From assembly GCA_019637265.1 (NCBI GenBank), contig JAHBVY010000001.1:1302001-1366000 (forward strand): DNA of 64,000 nucleotides. Direction: 5' to 3'. The translations under genes and the position numbers were made by a program. Under the pieces are notes generated by a model. It was not told the origin of the DNA and did no database searches. It saw only the letters and a list, made by a program, of their open reading frames with translations. Positions within the stretch are counted from its first letter, which is position 1; each line of letters starts with the position of its first letter. Origin of the DNA: Polyangiaceae bacterium (GTDB lineage Bacteria > Myxococcota_A > Polyangia > Polyangiales > Polyangiaceae). Positions 44,588 to 52,225 of the stretch are shown here, one piece after another.

Positions 44588-45709
44588 GTGGCCTCTCGCC
44601 GAGTCGACCAGCGCTACCGCGATCCGCTCGAGCTCATCTGGCTCGGGCTGGCGGAGCGCCTCGGGCTCCGTATCGAGCGCAGCGACGCCGTGTTCGCCAG
44701 CTACGACGGCGACGGCGCGCTCACCCTGTGCCGCAGTGAGCACTTCGACGCCGACGACAGCCTGGCGCAGCTCATCTTCCACGAGGTGTGCCACGCGTTG
44801 GTGGCGGGGCAGGGTGGGCTCGAGCGGGCCGATTGGGGGATGGGTCAGGACGACGCCGCGGATTTCGTGCAGGAGCACGCCTGCCATCGCCTGCAGGCGC
44901 GGCTGGCGGGGGACTACGGGCTCCGGCGCTTCTTCGCCGTCACCACGGATCACCGGCCTCACTGGGACGCGCTGCCGCTCGATCCGCTCCGCAGCCGCTC
45001 CGCAGCCGACGACGCCGCGGTGGACTTGGCGCGCCTCGCCTACCATCGCGCGCTCACCGGGCCCTGGTCAGAACACTTGACGGATGCGCTGCGAGCGACG
45101 CGCGCCGTGGCGCTCGCGGTGAGCCCCTACGCGCCCCAGGGCTCGCTGTGGAGGCGAGCGGGCGCGCTGCACCCGAGCGGCCTACCGTATCACGCGGAGG
45201 CGCGGCGCTGCGGCGACTGCGCCTGGGCGCGCGCGGAGGAGGATGAGGGCGACGATGCGCGGCGCACTGATTCCGCGCGGCAATTGGCAGACACTGGGGA
45301 GGGCGACGCGCGGCGATTAAAAACCCCGGCCCACGAAGCGCTCCGCTGTCTCCGCTGCGATGAGCTCTGGGTGGCCGCTTCGGAGCGCGCCTGTGAGGGC
45401 TTCGAGGCGCGCTTCGGCGCGGACGAGTGCGAGCGCTGTGGCGCGTGTTGCCGCGAGGGCTTCCATCGCGTGGAGCTCGCGCTCGCGGAGCCGTTCCATC
45501 AGCGGCACCCGGAGCTCGTGTCGCGTGACGACCACAGCGCGTACCTGGCGCGTCCCGGTGGGCGCTGCGTGGCGCTGCGAGTCACTCAGGGCGCGCCGCC
45601 GCGCTATCGCTGCGCGCACTACACGGATCGCCCGCGTGCCTGCGCCGATTTCGAGGTGGGCGGCGACGCTTGCTTCGAGGCGCGCCGCCGCGTCGGCTTG
45701 AGCGAGTGA
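44588..45709 (+). CDS. Putative metallopeptidase-like domain fused to a Cys-cluster (YkgJ-like) domain
   Basis: 373 residues from a GTG at 44588, which has GGAG six bases upstream; the frame is open further back but runs into the terminator and tRNA. The N-terminal half holds FHEVCH at 64-69, an HExxH zinc motif, followed by DFVQEHACH. The C-terminal half holds CxxC at 208/211 and 254/257 (split ribbon) and the YkgJ signature CERCGACC at 281-288, then GGRCVAL and YRCAHYTDRPRACADF, as in Fe-S/zinc-chelating CxxCxxCC proteins. There is no signal peptide. The combination is unusual; the reaction is unknown. Confidence 0.75.
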   Translation: MASRRVDQRYRDPLELIWLGLAERLGLRIERSDAVFASYDGDGALTLCRSEHFDADDSLAQLIFHEVCHALVAGQGGLERADWGMGQDDAADFVQEHACHRLQARLAGDYGLRRFFAVTTDHRPHWDALPLDPLRSRSAADDAAVDLARLAYHRALTGPWSEHLTDALRATRAVALAVSPYAPQGSLWRRAGALHPSGLPYHAEARRCGDCAWARAEEDEGDDARRTDSARQLADTGEGDARRLKTPAHEALRCLRCDELWVAASERACEGFEARFGADECERCGACCREGFHRVELALAEPFHQRHPELVSRDDHSAYLARPGGRCVALRVTQGAPPRYRCAHYTDRPRACADFEVGGDACFEARRRVGLSE

Positions 45710-45933
45710 TCGGCCGAAGCAGGTCAAACCAGCGCCTGACGCGCGTGAAAAACCGCGAGCTTGCCGGCTGGCGGCAGAGCGCGCGGAGCGCGCGCGAGCA
45801 CCTCCGTGGGTGCGACAAAAGCGATCTGGTCAGGTCCCACTTTGCAACACGGCGGGCGCGAGCGAAAACGTGACTTGACCCGAGGCCGGTTAGCCCTCGA
45901 AATCCATGGATGGCCTCCCCCCCTACCCTCTCC

Positions 45934-47676
45934 ATGCTCCGCACCGTCAGCTTGATCGCGATCGCCGCTGGCGCCGCGCTCCCCCTCGCCTGCTCGGGCA
46001 ACGCCGACAACACCGCCGGCAGTAAACCCATCTTCGGTGGTGGCTCGGGCGGCACCAACGGCTCGGGCGCCACCGGCGGCACGGGTGGGATCGATCTGTA
46101 CCCGGACGCGGGCTTCGATCCCTACGACGGCGCCGACAGCGACGGCGACGGGATCAGCGACTACGAGGAGGGGCGCGATCAGAACCGCGACACCGACGGC
46201 GACGGGACCCCGGACTACCTCGACTTGGACAGCGACAATGACGGCTACCCCGACGCCGAGGAGCGCGGTGATGGGCCCGTGCCGCGCGACACGGACGGCG
46301 ACGGGATCCCTGACTACCTCGATCCCGACAGCGACAACGACGGCCTCAGCGACTTGCTCGAGCGCCACTACGGCACCAACCCGCTGGACCCGGACACGGA
46401 CGGTGACGGCGTCAGCGATCTGGTGGAGATCGAGGCGTGCAAGGACGCGAGCTGCGATGGCGACGCGCTCGACCCCAACCAGAGCCCCCGCACCCGCGGG
46501 AACTTCGTGTTCCTGGAGCCCTACCAGGAGCCGCAGTCCCCTGGACGTGACTCGCTCGACTTCGCCACCGCGATCCGCAAGGCCGACGTGTACCTGATGA
46601 TGGACACCACGGGCTCGATGCAGAGCGCCATCGACAGCCTCAAGGCGGGGGTCTCCACCCCCACCACCGGCCTCATCGACCGCGTGCGCACGGTGATCGC
46701 CGATGTCTGGTTCGGTGCGGGGGACAACCGCGACTACCCAATCGGCGCCTACGGCAACCCGGGTTGGGGAGACTACGCCTACCGCAACGCGCATGACCTC
46801 ACCGTGGACTCGAGCGCCGTCCAAGCGGCGGTCAACACCTTCGCCACGGCCAACGGCGAGGACATTCCCGAGAGCCACGTGCCGGCCCTGTTCGCCGCGA
46901 TCACGGGTCAGGGCCTGCCAGGCAGGAGCCTACCCTCTGGCTCATTAGGGCCACGCACCGACTGCCCGACCGGCACCTGGGGCTACCCGTGTTTCCGCGG
47001 GGATGCGGTCCCGATCTTGGTCATGATGACTGACGCTCCCAGCCACAATGGCCCGGGCGGCGTCAGCTACAACGACGGGATCATCGGCGGGCACGCGCCC
47101 ACCTATCCTGAGCTGGTCGCCGCCGCCAACGCGGCTCAGGCGCGGGTGATCGGCATCAGCGTCGGCAACGGCGGGCGGGCGTTCTTGGACCAGCTCGCGA
47201 GGGACACCGGCGCGGTGGATGCATCGGGTCAGCCGCTGACCACCACCTGGAACGGCGGCGCCATCAGTGACGCCGTGGTCAACCAGATCCAGATCCTCGC
47301 CAACCAGACACCCATGGAAGTGACGGTGCGCTTCGTGGACGATCCGAGCGACGCCGTGGAGACCTTCAGCGCCTTCGTCGATCACCTGGAGGCGAACCCC
47401 AACGGCGATCCAGCGCGGGGCTGCGTGGCGGCGAACGCCATCGACACCAACGGCGATCACTACCTCGACACCTTCCCCGCCGTCACGCCGGGGACCAAGG
47501 TGTGCTTCGACATCGTGGTGAAAGAGAACGTCAGCGTCCCGCCCACCGGCGCACCGCAGCTGTTCAAGGCGACGCTCGAGGTGATCGGCAACGGCATCAC
47601 GGTGCTCGACACCCGCGAGGTGTTCTTCCTGGTCCCACCGAAGGTCGAGGTCACGCCGGATCAGCCCCCGGCATAA
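45934..47676 (+). CDS. VWA-domain lipoprotein with thrombospondin type 3 repeats
   Basis: About 580 residues from the ATG at 45934, where a lipoprotein signal begins ([20 protein letters not shown]); an ATG at 45910 is eight residues earlier. A Gly/Ser linker is followed by calcium-binding TSP3 repeats ([44 protein letters not shown]) over about 45-180. A VWA-like domain begins at [13 protein letters not shown], a MIDAS of the DxTxS form. A C-terminal beta-rich domain follows ([12 protein letters not shown]). It is a surface adhesion or binding protein. Confidence 0.87.
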   Translation: MLRTVSLIAIAAGAALPLACSGNADNTAGSKPIFGGGSGGTNGSGATGGTGGIDLYPDAGFDPYDGADSDGDGISDYEEGRDQNRDTDGDGTPDYLDLDSDNDGYPDAEERGDGPVPRDTDGDGIPDYLDPDSDNDGLSDLLERHYGTNPLDPDTDGDGVSDLVEIEACKDASCDGDALDPNQSPRTRGNFVFLEPYQEPQSPGRDSLDFATAIRKADVYLMMDTTGSMQSAIDSLKAGVSTPTTGLIDRVRTVIADVWFGAGDNRDYPIGAYGNPGWGDYAYRNAHDLTVDSSAVQAAVNTFATANGEDIPESHVPALFAAITGQGLPGRSLPSGSLGPRTDCPTGTWGYPCFRGDAVPILVMMTDAPSHNGPGGVSYNDGIIGGHAPTYPELVAAANAAQARVIGISVGNGGRAFLDQLARDTGAVDASGQPLTTTWNGGAISDAVVNQIQILANQTPMEVTVRFVDDPSDAVETFSAFVDHLEANPNGDPARGCVAANAIDTNGDHYLDTFPAVTPGTKVCFDIVVKENVSVPPTGAPQLFKATLEVIGNGITVLDTREVFFLVPPKVEVTPDQPPA

Positions 47677-47780
47677 GACCTGGCGCCCCGCGAGGTGACG
47701 AGGCAGCGCGCTGGAGGGGTGGGGTGGGAGAGCCGCGAGCAACTTCCCGCAAGGCAAAGGATGGAGTAGCGTCAGGCGTC

Positions 47781-48821
47781 ATGCGACCCTGGCGCTTCTT
47801 CCTTTTCGTCTCCTTGGCGTGCTTCACGCTGAGTTGCGAGATCCAGAGCGGCTCGAGCTCACGGCGCCCCAACTACCCGCCGCCCTACCCAGGGCAGCCC
47901 TACGGTTACCCGCCGCAGCAGCCCGGCTACCCACCTCAGCAGGGCTACCCGCCACAACCAGGACAGCAACCAGGGTACCCGCCGCAGCCCTACCCTCAAC
48001 CGCAGCCCTACCCCCAACCGCAACCACACGCTCAACCACAACCCCAGCCGCAGCCCGCCCCCGCGGGCCTCGGAACCCGCGTCACGTGGGTGAGCGTGGC
48101 GACCACCAACGCGAGCACCGACGCGAAATGGGGCCCCTCGCTGACCGACATCCTCCAGCGCCGCCCCACGTGGGACAAGTTCAACCACGAGGACCTCTCC
48201 ACGATGGCGCACGAGATCAGCCACGGCATCCACTCGGATCTCCGCATCAAGCGGCCGAGCACCCCCAAGCTGAATGGGTTCTACGTCTTCGGCGGCCAGG
48301 GCGCGGTCGTCCTGGAGCCGAGCTTCCGCAAAGCCGACGTCGCCGCGCTCGTCCCGCAGAGCCTGCGCGGCAGCCGCTATGCCCACTACTTGGCAGGCCA
48401 GAAGGACTGGGACGACCGACCGCTCTACGTGTGGGACGAGTGGAACGCCTACGTGAACGGCGCGGCGGTGGCGATGGAGCGTTACAGCCTGGGGCTCCAG
48501 CAGTACCCGGCGGGCAACACGAATGATCGAGTGTTCGCCGTCCTCGAGTTCACCATCTACGCGCTCACGGTGCTGCACGCAGCGGAGCAGCGCGACCCGC
48601 AGTACCTCACCCGCGAGCCCCAGGCGCGCGAGTTCTTCGCCTGGAACGCGCAGCGCGCGATGCGAGTGTTCCAAGCAGGGCGACACCTGCCGCCCTTCCG
48701 CTGGGGCGCCAGCGACACCCTGGAGCAAGCGCTCCGCACCTCCCCCGACGCCGAGCAGCTGCGGCAGAGCGCGCGGCGGCTGCTGGGCGCCGGGCTCACC
48801 CAGCAGACCTTCGGGTTCTAA
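47781..48821 (+). CDS. Pro-rich lipoprotein with HExxH metallopeptidase-like domain
   Basis: 346 residues from the ATG at 47781. Signal MRPWRFFLFVSLACFTLSC (lipobox). About 75 residues are YPPQ/PQP repeats (GYPPQQ, QPQPYPQ), a low-complexity stalk. The globular part has MAHEISHGIHSDLR (HExxH) and, about 75 residues later, YVWDEWNAYVNGAAVAMERY, where the Glu could be the third zinc ligand (gluzincin-like). The catalytic inference is from motif only. It lies 104 bases after the VWA gene in the same direction. Confidence 0.75.
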   Translation: MRPWRFFLFVSLACFTLSCEIQSGSSSRRPNYPPPYPGQPYGYPPQQPGYPPQQGYPPQPGQQPGYPPQPYPQPQPYPQPQPHAQPQPQPQPAPAGLGTRVTWVSVATTNASTDAKWGPSLTDILQRRPTWDKFNHEDLSTMAHEISHGIHSDLRIKRPSTPKLNGFYVFGGQGAVVLEPSFRKADVAALVPQSLRGSRYAHYLAGQKDWDDRPLYVWDEWNAYVNGAAVAMERYSLGLQQYPAGNTNDRVFAVLEFTIYALTVLHAAEQRDPQYLTREPQAREFFAWNAQRAMRVFQAGRHLPPFRWGASDTLEQALRTSPDAEQLRQSARRLLGAGLTQQTFGF

Positions 48822-48824
48822 GAA

Positions 48825-48905
48825 TCGTCCATGAACCTGACGATATGCGGCATTCGTCCATGAACCTGACGGAATGCTGAGTTCGTCAATCATCCTGACA
48901 TCATG
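48825..48905 (+). repeat. 29-bp tandem repeat carrying start codons
   Basis: Three units start at 48825, 48854 and 48883 (TCGTCCATGAACCTGACG in the first two). Each has an ATG at the same offset: 48845, 48874 and 48903; the last is the start of the first Bor-like gene. The first two open frames encode 11 and 10 residues; the second ends at a TGA (48904-48906) that overlaps the Bor start as ATGA. Confidence 0.75.
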
Positions 48906-49220
48906 AGGTCCACGGTGGGTTTGGGGGTTTGGCAGGTCACTTCAAGGCTCATCCTCGTCAGCCTCGCCCTGCTCGGCGCTGGCTGCTTCCGGGTGAGCTT
49001 CGTGGAGGCCCCCACGCGGGCACCCAGCGAGAGCCACTGGCAGCACCACTTCCTGTTCGGTCTGGTGGGCGACCCTGAGCTCGACGCGCGCGACGTGTGC
49101 CCCCAAGGCGCCGCCGAGCTCTCGTGGTCGAATGGCATCCTGACCACAGGGCTCACCCTGATCACCCTCGGCGTCTACACCCCGCGAGAGCTCCATGTCA
49201 GCTGCCGCACCCAGCCCTGA
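48903..49220 (+). CDS. Bor-like lipoprotein, first copy
   Basis: 105 residues; the ATG is the third of a set of repeat-borne starts. Hydrophobic segment with LALLGAGCF, a lipobox. The C-terminal half matches the Bor family of phage lambda (HHFLFGLVG, VCPQG, NGILTTGLTLITLGVYTPRELHVSC): Bor is a lipoprotein linked to serum survival in Escherichia coli. A form A G/T-rich element lies inside the first codons (48917-48935), so a TTG or GTG start downstream is possible. Its role here is unknown. The second copy overlaps its end by 26 bp. Confidence 0.78.
   Translation: MRSTVGLGVWQVTSRLILVSLALLGAGCFRVSFVEAPTRAPSESHWQHHFLFGLVGDPELDARDVCPQGAAELSWSNGILTTGLTLITLGVYTPRELHVSCRTQP
48917..48935 (+). repeat. 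G/T-rich element, form A, in the start region of a gene
   Basis: GGGTTTGGGGGTTTGGCAG. It is the only copy that may be translated, and it lies a few codons after the proposed Bor start. Confidence 0.6.
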
Positions 49221-49689
49221 GCCGCGAGGCGTGCCGAGGCACACACCGAGGAGCGCGCTGAGCGCATCAGGCAGCACCCCCGGGAACACGCCGAGCGCGC
49301 CGCGTCGCACGCTGGAGGCGCTCTCGGTCGCCCTGCTCACGCTGCTCGCCACCGGCTGCTTCCGTGAGCACGCCTACTCTGGGCTCCCCCCCGGGGACCC
49401 GGCGCCGCGCGCCGACGAGCGCTGGCATCACGGCGCGCTGTGGGGGCTGGTCAACATCAGCGGCACTTACCGTCTCAAGGAGCTGTGCCCCGGCGGCTGG
49501 GCCGAGCTCCACGCCAAGACCGACGTCGCGCACGGCGCGCTCACCTTGCTCACCGCCGGCCTCTACGCGCCGAAGAGCGTCACCGTGATCTGCGCCGCGC
49601 CCGCGGAGCCCGCTCAAGCAGAGGCGAGCTCCGCCCCCATCCATCGAGCGCCGCCCTCGAAGCCCGCCGCGAGCGGCGCGGCGCGCTGA
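49195..49689 (+). CDS. Bor-like lipoprotein, second copy
   Basis: 164 residues from the ATG at 49195, inside the first copy's end, so translation is likely coupled. The leader of 45 residues is hydrophilic; a hydrophobic helix and lipobox follow (LEALSVALLTLLATGC). The Bor-type domain is ERWHHGALWGLVN, LCPGGWAEL and HGALTLLTAGLYAPKSVTVIC. A Pro/Ala/Ser tail ends in AASGAAR; its DNA is duplicated just after the stop. A later start within the leader is possible. Confidence 0.7.
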   Translation: MSAAAPSPEPRGVPRHTPRSALSASGSTPGNTPSAPRRTLEALSVALLTLLATGCFREHAYSGLPPGDPAPRADERWHHGALWGLVNISGTYRLKELCPGGWAELHAKTDVAHGALTLLTAGLYAPKSVTVICAAPAEPAQAEASSAPIHRAPPSKPAASGAAR

Positions 49690-49760
49690 CCGTGGCCTAG
49701 CGTCAGGCGACCACGACGCGGTCGAGGCCCGCCGCGAGCGGCGCGACGCGCTGACCCGTG
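49667..49760. repeat. Direct repeat of the 3' end of the second Bor gene
   Basis: 49667-49694 and 49722-49760 share TCGARGCCCGCCGCGAGCGG and CGCGCTGACC(C)GTG. The first copy includes the last codons and stop; the second lies in the gap before the crotonase gene. Confidence 0.7.
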
Positions 49761-49776
49761 TGCTAATGGACGCGCC

Positions 49777-50553
49777 GTGAGCGTGCGACTCGAACTGGGT
49801 GAGGTCTCCGAGCTGTGGCTCGCGCGACCCGACAAGTACAACGCCTTGGATCTGGGCCTCGCCCAAGCCTTCGCCGAGGCCATCTCGGCGGTGCGCGCCC
49901 ACGCCGCCACCCGCCTGCTCGTGCTGCGCGGTGAGGGGCGCGCCTTCTGCTCGGGCGGCGACTTCGGCATGCTGAAGGCCAACGCGAGCGCGATGCCCGA
50001 GCAAAACCAGCGCGCGATGGACGCGTTCTATCGCCGCTTCCTCGGGCTGCTCTCGCTACCTTGCCCCACCCTCGCGGTGATCCACGGCGCCGCCGTGGGC
50101 GCGGGGCTCTCCATCGCGCTCGCCTGCGATCTACGGATCGCCGCGAGCGAAGCGAAGCTGGGCGTCAACTTCGTGCGCGTGGGGCTGCACCCAGGCATGG
50201 GCACCAGCGTGCTGCTCCCGCACTGGGTGGGCAACACGCAGGCCGCCTCCCTGCTGCTCACCGGGCGGCTCATCCGCGGCGACGAAGCCGCCGCCATCGG
50301 CCTCGTCACTCGCAGCGTGCCCCAGGCGGAGCTGGAGACGGCGGTGCAAGCCACCATCACGGAGCTGCTCGCCACGGCGCCCATCGCCAGTCGTCAGCTG
50401 ACCCAGACGCTGCGCGCACCGCTGCTCGCCCAGCTGGACGCAGCGCTCGCGCGCGAGGCCGCTTGCCAAGCCGTGGACTTCGCCACGGAGGATTTGCAAG
50501 AGGCCGTGCGCGCGTTCAGCGCCTCACGCGAGCCCGTATTCCGCGGCGCCTGA
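49777..50553 (+). CDS. Crotonase-fold protein lacking both hydratase glutamates
   Basis: 258 residues from a GTG at 49777. Crotonase-fold motifs: RGEGRAFCSGGDFGML (oxyanion hole and CoA-binding segment), IHGAAVGAGLSIALACDLRIAA. Where mitochondrial enoyl-CoA hydratase has its catalytic QPE and AME glutamates, this protein shows VNF and AAS by alignment of the surrounding motifs, so hydration is doubtful and isomerase, thioesterase or another reaction should be considered. CoA binding is likely intact. Single gene next to hutH, convergent. Confidence 0.83.
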   Translation: MSVRLELGEVSELWLARPDKYNALDLGLAQAFAEAISAVRAHAATRLLVLRGEGRAFCSGGDFGMLKANASAMPEQNQRAMDAFYRRFLGLLSLPCPTLAVIHGAAVGAGLSIALACDLRIAASEAKLGVNFVRVGLHPGMGTSVLLPHWVGNTQAASLLLTGRLIRGDEAAAIGLVTRSVPQAELETAVQATITELLATAPIASRQLTQTLRAPLLAQLDAALAREAACQAVDFATEDLQEAVRAFSASREPVFRGA

Positions 50554-50573
50554 CTAAGCAGCCTAACTGACGC

Positions 50574-52148
50574 TCAGCGCACGCCGTGCGCCGCTGCGAC
50601 CTCGTCGAAGGCGCCGCTCGTGATGAGCTCGCTGATGCGCTCGATGTCGTCACTCAGCACGCGGTCCTCCGTGAGCGGCGCCACGTGAGCGCGCACCAGC
50701 GCGTGACACGCCACCACCCCGGCGCCAGGTGCCAAAGGCGCCCGCTGGTCGAGCCCCGCAGCCGCCGTGAGCAGCTCGATCGCCAAGCAGCGCGTGACGT
50801 TGTCCACCACGCTCGCGAGCTTGCGCGCGCTGATGCTACCCATGCTCACGTGGTCCTCCTTACCGGCGCTCGATGGAATCGAGTCCACGCTCGCCGGGTG
50901 ACACAGCACCTTGTTCTCGCTCACGAGCGAGGCGCTCGCCACCTGCGCGATCATGAAGCCTGAGTGGAGCCCCCCAGGCCGCGCCAAGAACGGCGTGAGC
51001 CCGCTCGAGAGCGCCGGGTTCACCAGCTGCTCCACGCGCCGCTCGCTCACGTTGCCCAGCTCCGCCACGGCGATCGCCGCCAGGTCGAGCGCGATCGCCA
51101 CCGGTTGACCGTGGAAGTTCCCACCACTGACTATCTCCGCCTCCCCGGCGTCCGTCACGAACACGCTCGGGTTGTCCGTCGCGCTGTTCATCTCGCGCTC
51201 CACCACCTCGCGGGCGTAGCCCAAGGCGTCGCGGCTCGCGCCGTGGATCTGCGGCATGCAGCGGAGCGAGTACGGATCCTGCACCTTGCCACAGTTCGCA
51301 TGGCTGACCATGATCTCGCTGCCGGCGAGCAGCGCGCGGAGGTTCTCCGCCACCCGGGCCTGCCCAGGGTGCGGGCGCAGCTGCATCAGCCGTGGATCGA
51401 AGGGGCGCTCGCTGCCCTTCAGCGCCTCCAAGCTCATGGCGCCCGCCAGATCCGCCGCGCGCGTGAGCCGCTCGGCGCGCACCAGGGACAGCCCGCCCCA
51501 CGCCGTCATGTACTGGGTGCCGTTGATGAGCGCGAGGCCCTCCTTCGCCTGCAGCTCCACCGGGCTGAGCCCAGCTGCGGCGAGCGCCTCCGCGCTCGGC
51601 AGCCGCGCCTCCCCACGGAAGCTCTGCCCCTCCCCCATCAGCGCCAAGGCGAGGTGCGCGAGCGGCGCCAAGTCACCCGAGGCGCCCACGGAGCCCTGAG
51701 ACGGCACGTAAGGGGTGATCTGGTGCCGCAGCAGATCGAGCAGCGCGCTCAGCACCCGAAGGCGCACCCCCGAGTGACCGAGCGCCAAGGTCTGCGCCCG
51801 GAGCAGCGTCATCGCGCGCACCACCGGGACGGGCAGCGGCGCCCCGACGCCGCTCGAGTGGCTGCGCACCAGGTTCCGCTGGAGCTCCCGCACCTGGTTC
51901 GCAGAGATCCGCGTCTCCGCCAGGAATCCGAACCCGGTGTTGACGCCGTACACGTGAGGCGCCGCCTCCCCCTGATCGATGATCCGCTGCACCGCCGCGC
52001 GCGACGACTCCACCGCGCGCGAAGCGTTCGCCGCGAGCTCGAGCTCCGGCGAGCCGTAGGCCACCGCCGCCAGATCGGCGAGGCCGAGCGGCGCTCCCAG
52101 GGTCACCCGCGCAGGCGGGACACGCGTGCCGACATCGAGCTCTGTCAC
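50574..52148 (-). CDS. hutH: Histidine ammonia-lyase
   Basis: 524 residues, usual length about 510. The MIO prosthetic group forms from ASG in [17 protein letters not shown], and [33 protein letters not shown] and [11 protein letters not shown] are all present. Converts histidine to urocanate in the Hut pathway. Other hut genes are not in the window, and no tyrosine-specific switch residue can be called, so tyrosine ammonia-lyase activity is a minor alternative. Divergent from the barrel gene at 52226. Confidence 0.92.
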   Translation of the reverse strand: MTELDVGTRVPPARVTLGAPLGLADLAAVAYGSPELELAANASRAVESSRAAVQRIIDQGEAAPHVYGVNTGFGFLAETRISANQVRELQRNLVRSHSSGVGAPLPVPVVRAMTLLRAQTLALGHSGVRLRVLSALLDLLRHQITPYVPSQGSVGASGDLAPLAHLALALMGEGQSFRGEARLPSAEALAAAGLSPVELQAKEGLALINGTQYMTAWGGLSLVRAERLTRAADLAGAMSLEALKGSERPFDPRLMQLRPHPGQARVAENLRALLAGSEIMVSHANCGKVQDPYSLRCMPQIHGASRDALGYAREVVEREMNSATDNPSVFVTDAGEAEIVSGGNFHGQPVAIALDLAAIAVAELGNVSERRVEQLVNPALSSGLTPFLARPGGLHSGFMIAQVASASLVSENKVLCHPASVDSIPSSAGKEDHVSMGSISARKLASVVDNVTRCLAIELLTAAAGLDQRAPLAPGAGVVACHALVRAHVAPLTEDRVLSDDIERISELITSGAFDEVAAAHGVR

Positions 52149-52225
52149 GAGCGGAGCCTACGCTGGTAGGCCCCCAGCTCAAGCCCCTTGCTCGCCCGCG
52201 CGCCCCGTCACTATCCTGCGCCGAA

